Notes under the pieces: model-generated
The model's database searches: none
What the model saw: the letters and a program-made list of their open reading frames with translations, nothing else
What the model was told of the DNA's origin: nothing
Translations under genes and position numbers: made by a program
Part shown: positions 1 through 6,733 of the stretch, one piece after another
Numbering within the stretch: position 1 is the first letter of the stretch
Layout of the letters: every line of letters starts with the position of its first letter
Assembly: GCA_947591565.1 (NCBI GenBank)
Contig: CANQDH010000034.1
Coordinates: 1-8,985, forward strand
Origin: an uncultured Bacilli bacterium
GTDB lineage: Bacteria > Bacillota_I > Bacilli_A > RF39 > UBA660
DNA: 8,985 nt
Reading direction: 5' to 3'

Positions 1-1715
1 GGAACCTCATATCCTTTTATGCGATATACTTTTCCTTTATTTGTAAAGAACAATAAATAATCATGTGTTGTCATTGATACTAAATATTGGACAAAGTCTT
101 CTTCATTCGTAGACATTCCTTTAACACCTACTCCACCTCTTTTTTGAGTTTTGTAAGTTTCACTTAGTACACGTTTGATATATCCTTTATCAGTTAAAGT
201 AACAATAATTTTTTCTTCTGGTATCAAAGATTCATCTTCTATATTGTCAATAGATGTCATATCAATACTTGTCTTTCTTTCATCTGCATATTTGTTTTTA
301 ATATCAAGTAATTCATCTTTAATAATACCTAATATTCTTTCATTAGATGCAAGTATTGCTTTATAATCAGCAATTTTTTCTAATAAATCTTTTAATTCTT
401 CTTCAATTTTACTACGTTCTAGACCTGTTAAACGACGTAATTTTAATTCAAGAATAGCTTCAGCTTGAATCTCAGTTAAAGCAAAATTAGTCATTAATTG
501 TTCTTTAGCAATTATATCAGTTTCAGATTCTCTAATTATTTTTATAACAGCATCTAGATTATCTAAAGCAATTTTATAACCTTCTAAGATGTGAACTCTT
601 TTTTCTGCTTTATCAAGATCAAATTTTGTTCTTCTAATTATTATTTCTTTTTGATAATCTATATATTTAGAAATAATATCTTTTAAACCAAGTGTTCGTG
701 GTGTTCCATTATCAAGCATTAAGAAAATAATACCATATGATATTTGAAATTGTGTATGCTTATATAAATTATTAAGAACAACTTGTGCATTAGCATCCTT
801 TTTTAATGTAATAGTTATTTTTATTCCATCTTTTAAATCTGTATGATAATCGGCAATTCCATCAATTGTTTTATTGTGAACTAATTCAGCAACTTTATTT
901 TTTAATTCAGATGTATTTACACCATATGGTACTTCATCGACAATAATATATTGTTTACCATTATTTTCTTCAATTCGTGCTCTACTACGAATAGTTATGG
1001 TCCCTCTTCCTGTTTCGTAAGCTCTTCTTATACCACTATTTCCAAGAATTATACCACCAGTTGGAAAATCAGGACCCTTAATATGTTCCATAAGTCCGTA
1101 AACATCTATTTCAGGATTGTCAATATAAGCAATACATCCATCAACAATTTCACCTAAATTATGAGGTGGTATATTTGTAGCCATACCAACAGCAATACCC
1201 ATTGTTCCATTAACAAGGATGTTTGGAAATCTAGAAGGTAATACTTCCGGCTCTACTTCTGATTCATCAAAATTTGGTACAAAATTAACAGTATTTTTAT
1301 TAATATCTCTAAGTAATTCAAGAGAAATTTTGGAAAGTCTAGATTCGGTATAACGCATAGCTGCTGCTCCGTAACCTTCGATATTTCCAAAGTTACCATG
1401 ACCATCAACTAACATATAACGATAACTAAAATCTTGAGCCATTCTAACCATGGCTTCATATATACTTGAATCACCATGTGGGTGATATTTTCCCATTACA
1501 TCTCCGACAATTCTAGCACTTTTTTTATGAGGTTTATCAGGAGTATATCCAGACTCATACATCGAATATAAAATTCTACGGTGAACAGGTTTTAAACCAT
1601 CTCTTAAATCTGGTAAGGCTCTTGAAACAATAACACTCATGGAATATTCAAGAAATGACGTTTTTACTTCTTCAACAATATTATTTTTTTCTAATCTATC
1701 TCTACTATGATCCAT
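1..1715 (-). CDS. gyrA: DNA gyrase subunit A, 3'-truncated by window edge
   Basis: This is the breakage-reunion subunit of DNA gyrase, which with GyrB introduces negative supercoils using ATP. The ATG at 1713-1715 opens 571 complete codons before the window ends; the family is about 820-830 aa, so roughly the last third (most of the C-terminal beta-pinwheel) is missing. Visible features are the winged-helix domain with catalytic Tyr122 in AAAMRYTES, the quinolone-resistance region KYHPHGDSSIYE with Ser83 and Glu87 (the sensitive-type residues), and the DNA-bending Ile174 in GIAVGMATNIPPHN. The coiled-coil gate (about 340-480) follows, then the start of the C-terminal domain with a GyrA box at 524-530. 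That box reads QKRGGVG, with valine at the position that is Arg or Lys in the consensus. An excellent Shine-Dalgarno (AGGAGGTG, 1722-1729) overlaps the gyrB stop codon, implying coupled translation. ParC is an alternative paralogue, but the adjacent gyrB and the near-complete GyrA box favour GyrA. Confidence 0.97.
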   Translation of the reverse strand, partial: MDHSRDRLEKNNIVEEVKTSFLEYSMSVIVSRALPDLRDGLKPVHRRILYSMYESGYTPDKPHKKSARIVGDVMGKYHPHGDSSIYEAMVRMAQDFSYRYMLVDGHGNFGNIEGYGAAAMRYTESRLSKISLELLRDINKNTVNFVPNFDESEVEPEVLPSRFPNILVNGTMGIAVGMATNIPPHNLGEIVDGCIAYIDNPEIDVYGLMEHIKGPDFPTGGIILGNSGIRRAYETGRGTITIRSRARIEENNGKQYIIVDEVPYGVNTSELKNKVAELVHNKTIDGIADYHTDLKDGIKITITLKKDANAQVVLNNLYKHTQFQISYGIIFLMLDNGTPRTLGLKDIISKYIDYQKEIIIRRTKFDLDKAEKRVHILEGYKIALDNLDAVIKIIRESETDIIAKEQLMTNFALTEIQAEAILELKLRRLTGLERSKIEEELKDLLEKIADYKAILASNERILGIIKDELLDIKNKYADERKTSIDMTSIDNIEDESLIPEEKIIVTLTDKGYIKRVLSETYKTQKRGGVGVKGMSTNEEDFVQYLVSMTTHDYLLFFTNKGKVYRIKGYEV

Positions 1716-1721
1716 TTTTTT

Positions 1722-1729
1722 CACCTCCT
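1722..1729 (-). promoter_or_regulatory. gyrA ribosome binding site overlapping gyrB stop
   Basis: AGGAGGTG on the minus strand is nearly a full anti-Shine-Dalgarno match and overlaps the TAG stop of gyrB (1728-1730), 6 nt before the gyrA ATG. Only 12 nt separate the two genes. This supports the chosen gyrA start and translational coupling that would keep the two gyrase subunits in balance. Confidence 0.85.
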
Positions 1730-3653
1730 AAATATCCAAATTTTCGGCATATTTAGCATTTTCTTCAATAAATTCGCGTCTTGGTTCAACTTCTTCACCC
1801 ATTAATTTAGAAAATACTTCATCAGCTGCCATAACATCTTCAACAGTTATTTTTCTTAAAATTCGTTTATTAATATCCATAGTTGTTTCATTTAATTCTT
1901 CAGCATCCATTTCTCCTAGACCTTTCATACGCGTAATTTCATATTTAGTATTAGGAGAAAGTGATGCAAGATATTCATCTCTTTCTTGAGGATTAAGAAC
2001 ATATTTAATAACTTTACCATGTTTTATACAGAATAATGGTGGCTGAGCAGCATAAACATGTCCGGCTTCAACAATTGGTCTAAAGAATCGATAAAATAAA
2101 GTAAGTAATAAAACTCTAATATGTGATCCATCGACATCGGCATCGGTCATTATTATTATTTTATGATATCTTAATTTATCAAGATTAAATTCTTCACCAA
2201 TACCTGTGCCAAAAGCCGTTATAATTGATCTAATTTCTTCATTAGATAATGCCCTATCAAGTCTTGCTTTTTCAACATTTAAAATTTTTCCCCTAAGTGG
2301 CAAAATAGCTTGTGTCATGGAATCTCTACCTTTAATAGCGGATCCACCTGCTGAATCTCCTTCGACTAAAAATATCTCACATACACTTGGATCTTTATCT
2401 TTACAATCAACTAATTTTCCGCCAAAACTAACAACATCTAAATCGCCTTTGCGACGCGTTAATTCACGGGCTTTTTTGGCTGCAACTCTTGCTCGTGCAG
2501 CCGTCATCGTTTTTTCGACAATAATTCGAGCGGAATCAGGATTTTCAAGTAAAAATCTTTCAAATCCTTCAGAAAAAACATTATCCGCAAGTTTTCTTAC
2601 TTCAGAATTTCCAAGGCGACCTTTCGTTTGACCTTCAAATTGAGGATTAGGGTGTTTACAAGATATAATCATTGTTAATCCTTCTTTAACATCATCACCA
2701 GTTAAAGAATCATCTTTTTCTTTTAATAAGTTAGCCTTTCTTGCATAATTATTAATAATTCTCGTAAGGGCTCTTCTAACACCTTCTTCATGAGTTCCAC
2801 CATCATGCGTATTAATGTTATTAACAAAGGAATATATATTATCTGTATACCCTGAATTATATTGCATCGCAACTTCGAACATAACGCCTTCTTCTTCACC
2901 TGATAAATGAATAATATTATCATGAATTGGTGTTTTATTTTGATTTAAAAAGCGAACATATTCACTTATACCACCTTCATAATGAAAAGTATCACCTGTC
3001 GTATCAACATTATCACGATCATCTCTTAGTGTTAATTTTAAACCTTTATTTAAAAAAGCCAATTCTCTAGTTCTCACCTTTAAGGTTTCATAATCATAAA
3101 TATCTGTGTCAAAAATTTTACTATCTGGTTTAAATGTTACCGTTGTTCCTGTTCTTTCGATGTTGCAATCACCTATAATTGTAAGTGGTTGCTCAACTTT
3201 TCCACCATTTACAAATTTAGCCTCGTAAATTTTCCCATTTTTATATACGGTTACAGTTACAAATGTAGATAAAGCATTAACAACACTCGCTCCTACTCCA
3301 TGTAATCCACCTGATACTTTGTATCCACCACCGCCAAATTTTCCTCCAGCATGTAATACTGTATAAACAGTTTCAACAGTTGAAATACCTGTTTTTGGAT
3401 GTTTTTCAACTGGAATTCCACGACCATTATCTTTAACAGTTATAGAATTATCTTTATTTATTATTATTTCAATAGCGTTACAATAACCAGCAAGGGCCTC
3501 ATCAATACTATTATCAACAATTTCCCATACCAAGTGGTGTAAACCTTTTACATCGGTTGTTCCAATATACATACCTGGTCTTTTTCTAACAGCTTCAAGT
3601 CCTTCGAGCACTTGAATATCGGATGCATCATAATGTTCTTCTCTATTTTCCAT
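1728..3653 (-). CDS. gyrB: DNA gyrase subunit B
   Basis: This is the ATPase subunit of DNA gyrase. At 641 aa it matches the usual length for Gram-positive GyrB without the proteobacterial insertion. The GHKL ATPase domain shows LVWEIVDNSIDE (catalytic Glu44, Mg-binding Asn48), DNGRGIP (Asp75) and the glycine-rich lid GGGGYKVSGGLHGVG at 107-121. The transducer domain carries the ATP-sensing QTK loop (342-344). The TOPRIM domain has EGDSAGG (Glu431), PLRGK (452-456) and the metal-binding DADVDG (Asp504, Asp506, Asp508), followed by the C-terminal MKGLGEM motif. Arg454 at the E. coli Lys447 position is normal for Gram-positives. The ATG lies 8 nt inside the end of recF (11-nt overlap including the recF stop) and is preceded by GGAGG (3660-3664), so it is probably translated with recF. 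A ParE assignment is less likely because of the recF-gyrB-gyrA order. Confidence 0.98.
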   Translation of the reverse strand: MENREEHYDASDIQVLEGLEAVRKRPGMYIGTTDVKGLHHLVWEIVDNSIDEALAGYCNAIEIIINKDNSITVKDNGRGIPVEKHPKTGISTVETVYTVLHAGGKFGGGGYKVSGGLHGVGASVVNALSTFVTVTVYKNGKIYEAKFVNGGKVEQPLTIIGDCNIERTGTTVTFKPDSKIFDTDIYDYETLKVRTRELAFLNKGLKLTLRDDRDNVDTTGDTFHYEGGISEYVRFLNQNKTPIHDNIIHLSGEEEGVMFEVAMQYNSGYTDNIYSFVNNINTHDGGTHEEGVRRALTRIINNYARKANLLKEKDDSLTGDDVKEGLTMIISCKHPNPQFEGQTKGRLGNSEVRKLADNVFSEGFERFLLENPDSARIIVEKTMTAARARVAAKKARELTRRKGDLDVVSFGGKLVDCKDKDPSVCEIFLVEGDSAGGSAIKGRDSMTQAILPLRGKILNVEKARLDRALSNEEIRSIITAFGTGIGEEFNLDKLRYHKIIIMTDADVDGSHIRVLLLTLFYRFFRPIVEAGHVYAAQPPLFCIKHGKVIKYVLNPQERDEYLASLSPNTKYEITRMKGLGEMDAEELNETTMDINKRILRKITVEDVMAADEVFSKLMGEEVEPRREFIEENAKYAENLDI

Positions 3654-4755
3654 AATTTTCCTCCATTACTTTTTTAACCATTCCATTTTCAATTTCAAAT
3701 AATTTAGCCTTACATAATATTTCTTTTTTTATATTTTTTAAATCGGTTGTCGTTATAATGACCTGCATACCATCATTTATATAATTTAAAAAAAGATTTT
3801 TTTTCATATCATCAAGTTCACTAAAAACATCATCTAATAAAAGAATTGGTTTATCTTTCTTCATTTGTTCAAAAATATTAATTTCCGATAATTTAAAAGT
3901 TAAAATAGCCATTCTTTGCTGGCCTTGTGATCCTGTTTCTTTTAAATTATTATTATCAAGATAAAATTCATAATCATCTTTATGAGGTCCAATCATCGTC
4001 ATACCATATTTTACTTCATCATCATATATTTTTTTAAATTCATTTAATAAAAGGTCTTTATCATCGATTTCGTTATTTGGTTTATAAACTATTTTAAAGT
4101 GTTCATATTTGCTTATTTTTTTATATATTTGTTCACAATAACTATTTAAATTATCAAAAAATTCTTTTATTATTTTATATATTTTAATAGCCCTTTCAAT
4201 AAAATAACTTGTTAAAATATTAAAATAACTTAAATCAATATTGATACCTAATTTCATTTTTTTTAAACAATCATTTCGCATTTTTAATAGTTTATTATAA
4301 TCACTAATTAAAATAACGTAATCTTTATAAAGCTGACATAATTCAATATTTAAATATCTTCTTCTATCACCTGGACTACCTTTAATTAAATTTAAATCTT
4401 CGGGATAAAAGATAAGAATATTTGCTTCATTTATATAATCGTTTATTTTTTTTATATCATTATTATTTTTTTGCAAATGTTTTCCTTTGTCATCAATAAC
4501 AAGATTTAAAACATTATCAAGTTTACCATTTTCAAAATAACCGATTAATTTAGTAAAGCTTTCATTTTTTTTTATTAAATTATTACCTGAATTTAAACGA
4601 TGCGATTTTGTAAGTAAAAGAGTATATATAGCTTCCAATATATTTGTTTTTCCTTGGGCGTTTTGGCCATAAATAATATTTATTTTTTTCGAAAATTGGA
4701 TATTTAATTTATCATAATTTCGAAAATTGTATAATTCTAGATTTTTTATTATCAT
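3643..4755 (-). CDS. recF: DNA replication and repair protein RecF
   Basis: RecF is an SMC/ABC-like ATPase that binds gapped DNA at stalled forks and works with RecO and RecR to load RecA. At 370 aa it has the normal family length. The N-terminus MIIKNLELYNFRNY is typical. Walker A is GQNAQGKTN (30-38), GPHKDD lies at 256-261, the ABC signature is SQGQQR (276-281), and Walker B with its catalytic acidic residue is ILLLDDVFSELD (304-315). The ATG at 4753-4755 is the only sensible start: an in-frame TGA lies 36 nt upstream with no start codon in between. Unusually, no Shine-Dalgarno precedes this ATG. The good one sits further upstream and serves a 9-codon ORF that ends 10 nt before recF, suggesting translation by reinitiation. 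The 3' end overlaps gyrB by 11 nt. The small gene remB/yaaB, found between recF and gyrB in B. subtilis, is absent. Confidence 0.97.
   Translation of the reverse strand: MIIKNLELYNFRNYDKLNIQFSKKINIIYGQNAQGKTNILEAIYTLLLTKSHRLNSGNNLIKKNESFTKLIGYFENGKLDNVLNLVIDDKGKHLQKNNNDIKKINDYINEANILIFYPEDLNLIKGSPGDRRRYLNIELCQLYKDYVILISDYNKLLKMRNDCLKKMKLGINIDLSYFNILTSYFIERAIKIYKIIKEFFDNLNSYCEQIYKKISKYEHFKIVYKPNNEIDDKDLLLNEFKKIYDDEVKYGMTMIGPHKDDYEFYLDNNNLKETGSQGQQRMAILTFKLSEINIFEQMKKDKPILLLDDVFSELDDMKKNLFLNYINDGMQVIITTTDLKNIKKEILCKAKLFEIENGMVKKVMEENYGK
3660..3664 (-). promoter_or_regulatory. gyrB ribosome binding site inside recF
   Basis: GGAGG on the minus strand lies within the last codons of recF, 6 nt upstream of the gyrB ATG. 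It fixes the gyrB start and shows that gyrB is read from the recF transcript. Confidence 0.8.
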
Positions 4756-4765
4756 TTTTCTATTT

Positions 4766-4795
4766 TTATGGTATTTTTCGAATAATTGTCATCAT
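4766..4795 (-). CDS. 9-codon leader ORF upstream of recF
   Basis: Between the recF promoter and recF is an ORF reading MMTIIRKIP followed by TAA. It is led by GAGGAGAG (AGGAG at 4804-4808), 8 nt before the first of two tandem ATG codons; this is the best ribosome binding site in the interval. Its stop lies 10 nt before the recF ATG, in a different frame, and recF has no Shine-Dalgarno of its own. I infer that ribosomes enter here and reinitiate at recF, so this would be a coupling or leader ORF. The peptide resembles no attenuation peptide I know (no run of one amino acid) and could simply be a decayed remnant of a gene once located here. It is too short to judge by coding statistics. Confidence 0.45.
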   Translation of the reverse strand: MMTIIRKIP

Positions 4796-4803
4796 ATATA
4801 TCT

Positions 4804-4808
4804 CTCCT
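4804..4808 (-). promoter_or_regulatory. Ribosome binding site of the recF leader ORF
   Basis: AGGAG (within TGAGGAGAGA on the minus strand) is ideally spaced, 8 nt, from the ATG at 4793-4795. It is 48 nt from the recF ATG, too far to serve that start directly. Confidence 0.65.
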
Positions 4809-4819
4809 CATACATATAT

Positions 4820-4828
4820 ATTATATCA
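4820..4828 (-). promoter_or_regulatory. Promoter -10 region for recF-gyrB-gyrA
   Basis: The minus strand reads TGATATAAT: a perfect TATAAT (4820-4825) with the TGN extension of an extended -10 promoter. No good -35 hexamer is seen at 16-18 nt upstream, where only T-rich sequence lies, which extended -10 promoters tolerate. It sits between the comK terminator and the recF leader ORF and would give a 5' leader of about 17 nt before that ORF's ATG. Confidence 0.6.
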
Positions 4829-4847
4829 TAAAAAACACTATTAAAGT

Positions 4848-4876
4848 AAAAAAAAAGGATATTTTCCTTTTTTTTA
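4848..4876 (-). terminator. Rho-independent terminator after comK
   Basis: Just downstream of the comK stop, the minus strand forms an 11-bp stem (arms 4865-4875 and 4849-4859, with GGA/TCC at the loop end) around a 5-nt loop. A run of T on the 3' side provides the U-tract. The A-run on the 5' arm makes it partly bidirectional. It separates comK from the recF operon. Confidence 0.75.
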
Positions 4877-4879
4877 TGA

Positions 4880-5335
4880 TTAAAATTCATAATTTTTTCG
4901 TTTTCGAAGAATAGAATCTAATCTTGTTGCTCTAAGTATTTGATTTTCTAAACTTTCATAAGACATATTTAGTTCTAAATGATAGTTATTAACAAATTTT
5001 AAAATTGATTTACAACCTTTCTTTTTATAATCATCAATTTTATTTAAAGATATCCAGTTACAATCATAATTTCTTGGTGAAGAGGTTGGAAAAAAGATAA
5101 TATTTTTTGATTCTTCAACAATAATTGGTGATTTATTAGATATACCTGTTAATCTTTTTGTTCCTTCAAATCGACCTTCATAAGAACTACCAAAATATTT
5201 ACAACTATTGTCGATAATTTTCATACTTGATTCTTCGACAAAAAACTCTCTTTCAACTTCAATTATTTTGCAGAGTTTTTTTTCTATAGCTAGTATAGCT
5301 ATAGTAGATGGATTAATTTCATATTCTTGTTTCAT
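4880..5335 (-). CDS. comK: ComK-family competence transcription factor, short form
   Basis: The protein matches the ComK family, the DNA-binding regulator that switches on DNA-uptake and recombination genes in naturally competent Bacilli. From memory of B. subtilis ComK, matching blocks run along its whole length: YEINPSTIAIL (5-15), IIDNSCKYFGSSYEGRFEGT (40-59, the family hallmark), ISNKSPIIV (65-73), FFPTSSPR (81-88), CNWIS (92-96) and MSYESLENQILRA (124-136). At 151 aa it is about 40 residues shorter than B. subtilis ComK (192 aa). It ends just after the SYxSxENQ helix and so lacks the region that in B. subtilis holds the FMLYP motif bound by MecA. The ATG at 5333-5335 has a GGGGGA ribosome binding site 7 nt upstream. 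The gene stands alone between terminators, in the place where yaaA lies in B. subtilis. Whether it acts as a competence regulator here is inference; the family assignment is firm. Confidence 0.88.
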   Translation of the reverse strand: MKQEYEINPSTIAILAIEKKLCKIIEVEREFFVEESSMKIIDNSCKYFGSSYEGRFEGTKRLTGISNKSPIIVEESKNIIFFPTSSPRNYDCNWISLNKIDDYKKKGCKSILKFVNNYHLELNMSYESLENQILRATRLDSILRKRKNYEF

Positions 5336-5341
5336 ATTTAT

Positions 5342-5347
5342 TCCCCC
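5342..5347 (-). promoter_or_regulatory. comK ribosome binding site
   Basis: GGGGGA on the minus strand lies about 7 nt upstream of the comK ATG. It is more G-rich than the AGGAG sites of its neighbours but well placed. Confidence 0.6.
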
Positions 5348-5406
5348 TATATATAAAATACTTCCAAAAATGAAATTATCTTTCTTATATCATTAATTTT
5401 TGTCTA

Positions 5407-5435
5407 ATTTTAGCACATTTTGTAAAATATTTAAA
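5407..5435 (-). promoter_or_regulatory. Candidate comK promoter
   Basis: The minus strand has TTTAAA (5430-5435), a 17-nt spacer and TAAAAT (5407-5412) preceded by TGC, an extended -10 arrangement. It begins in the T-tract of the dnaN terminator and would give a leader of roughly 60 nt. AT-rich sequence produces such matches easily, so this is tentative. The need for a promoter here follows from the terminator just upstream. Confidence 0.4.
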
Positions 5436-5461
5436 AAAAATATCTTTTTTTAGATATTTTT
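5433..5461 (-). terminator. Rho-independent terminator after dnaN
   Basis: Starting at the dnaN stop codon, the minus strand can fold AAAATATCT (5452-5460) against AGATATTTT (5437-5445) around a 6-nt A loop, followed by a T run. The 9-bp stem has only one G-C pair and is weak, but the position and U-tract are right. It would end the dnaA-dnaN transcript before comK. Confidence 0.6.
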
Positions 5462-6596
5462 AAGCTATTCTAATTGGAACAATTAATTCAGTTAAATCCT
5501 GATTGTCATTACTTTTAATAATAATTGGCTTTAATTCACCATTAAAACATAATGTTACATTTCCCGTTCCAAAAGCTTTTAACGCTTCCATCATAAATTT
5601 GGAACTAAAAGATATTTTTATCTTTTCATCACCTTTTTTAGTTGCTGATATATATTCTTCACCATTTCCTATTTCTGGTGTATTAGAATAAACTTTTAAT
5701 TTATTATCAAATACTTCGATATTGACCGTATTTTTTTCATCTAAATTTGTAAATAAAGAAGCTCTATCTAAAGCATTATAAAATTCATTGATATCAACAT
5801 CTACTTCTAATAAATAACTTTCAGGTATTAATTTAGAAATATCTGGATAACTACCATTAATTAATGTTGTCATCATTAAAATATTATCAAATTCAAAGAT
5901 AACTTTATTATTAAAGATATGCATATTAACTTTATTTTCATCATCATTTATCATTTTGACAAGTTCATTTAAATTTTTCGTAGGAATAATAATATTAACA
6001 TTATTTTCAAGACTAACATCTAATTTGACTATTTTTTTAGATAAACGATATGAATCAGTAGCATTACATTCTAAAACATCATTATTTATTTTAAAATTTA
6101 TACCTGTTAAAACGGGTCTTGACTCTTGGTTTGATGAGGCAAATGAAGTTTGTGTAATTATGTTCTTTAATATTTTTTTATCAAGTGGAATAGGATTTTT
6201 ACTTAAGTCTAAGTTTAAATTTGGAAATTCATTAACATTATTACAGTTTAATGTAACACTTGAACTATTTTGTTCATCATCATTTCTATATATATATACT
6301 TTTGAATCTAAAACTTCTTCGATAGTTATAATATCATTTGGCATTTTTCTGATTATTTCATATATATATCTTCCTGAAATAACAATGGATCCTAATTCAT
6401 CTATACTTTCTAAATTTTTTTTATCAATAAATGTTTTGATACCTATTTCATTATCAGTACTAAAAAGATATAATCCATCATCTGTTAAATCAAATTTGAT
6501 ACATCCTAAAATTGGTATTAAATTTTTTGTTGATATTCCTTTTATAACATTATTTAAATTTTCCATTAAAATAGATTGTTTAATTCTTAATTTCAT
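5460..6596 (-). CDS. dnaN: DNA polymerase III beta subunit (sliding clamp)
   Basis: DnaN forms the ring-shaped dimer that encircles DNA and tethers the replicative polymerase and many repair proteins. Its 378 aa equals the B. subtilis length and fits three clamp domains of about 120 residues each. Family motifs visible are SRPVLTGINF (159-168), ATDSYRLS (179-186), LINGSYPDISKLIP (245-258) and the C-terminal LIVPIRIA, which contributes to the partner-binding pocket. The ATG at 6594-6596 is preceded by AGGAG (6603-6607) at 6-nt spacing. No convincing separate promoter was found in the 136-nt gap after dnaA, so co-transcription with dnaA is likely. A terminator follows directly. Confidence 0.98.
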   Translation of the reverse strand: MKLRIKQSILMENLNNVIKGISTKNLIPILGCIKFDLTDDGLYLFSTDNEIGIKTFIDKKNLESIDELGSIVISGRYIYEIIRKMPNDIITIEEVLDSKVYIYRNDDEQNSSSVTLNCNNVNEFPNLNLDLSKNPIPLDKKILKNIITQTSFASSNQESRPVLTGINFKINNDVLECNATDSYRLSKKIVKLDVSLENNVNIIIPTKNLNELVKMINDDENKVNMHIFNNKVIFEFDNILMMTTLINGSYPDISKLIPESYLLEVDVDINEFYNALDRASLFTNLDEKNTVNIEVFDNKLKVYSNTPEIGNGEEYISATKKGDEKIKISFSSKFMMEALKAFGTGNVTLCFNGELKPIIIKSNDNQDLTELIVPIRIA

Positions 6597-6611
6597 ATTC
6601 TTCTCCTTTTT

Positions 6612-6633
6612 GATAATTTATTATTATTATTGT
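6612..6633 (-). other. Candidate DNA unwinding element with ATA trinucleotide repeats
   Basis: On the minus strand, directly after two tandem DnaA boxes, lies an A/T tract containing four ATA triplets (ACA, ATA x4, then AATTATCA). In B. subtilis the basal unwinding system is DnaA boxes followed by DnaA-trios (CTA-type triplets on the box strand) in the same dnaA-dnaN gap. The triplets here share the two conserved positions of the trio but have A for C, and the GC-rich spacer is missing. Assignment is by analogy. Confidence 0.4.
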
Positions 6634-6651
6634 TGTGGAAAAAGTGGATAA
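6634..6651 (-). promoter_or_regulatory. Two tandem DnaA boxes in the dnaA-dnaN gap
   Basis: On the minus strand, TTATCCACT (6643-6651) abuts TTTTCCACA (6634-6642) with no spacer. Each differs from the consensus TTATCCACA by one base. They lie next to the ATA-repeat tract and resemble the paired boxes that anchor DnaA at the B. subtilis unwinding site. Confidence 0.6.
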
Positions 6652-6724
6652 ATGGTCTTTTGTGTTTTATTTCAAAGGCTATATTCCTTTTTTTAACTTG
6701 TGAAATAAGGTGTAAAAAAATAAC

Positions 6725-6733
6725 TTTTCCACT
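6725..6733 (+). promoter_or_regulatory. Weak DnaA box at the dnaA stop codon
   Basis: TTTTCCACT has two mismatches to TTATCCACA. It overlaps the last base of the dnaA stop codon and is inverted relative to the tandem pair at 6634-6651. It counts only as a possible member of the downstream cluster. Confidence 0.3.

Noticed and set aside
2206..2631. Plus-strand open frame of 141 codons antisense to gyrB
   Set aside because: It is a shadow of the conserved gyrB TOPRIM region on the other strand, with no start signals and no recognisable motifs.
4756..4879. A remnant of yaaA (S4-domain protein) between comK and recF
   Set aside because: The interval holds only a terminator, a promoter and a 9-codon ORF; nothing resembling an S4 domain could be read in any frame.
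4848..5461. ComK-type AT-boxes (AAAA-N5-TTTT) near comK and recF
   Set aside because: Single matches exist (AAAA-GATAT-TTTT and AAAA-TATCC-TTTT), but both fall inside terminator stems and no second box at a K-box spacing was found. In DNA this AT-rich such matches are expected by chance.
5956..6651. Plus-strand open frame of 231 codons antisense to dnaN
   Set aside because: It lies almost wholly opposite a certain dnaN gene, has no ribosome binding site, and its hydrophobic composition is what the complement of AT-rich codons gives.
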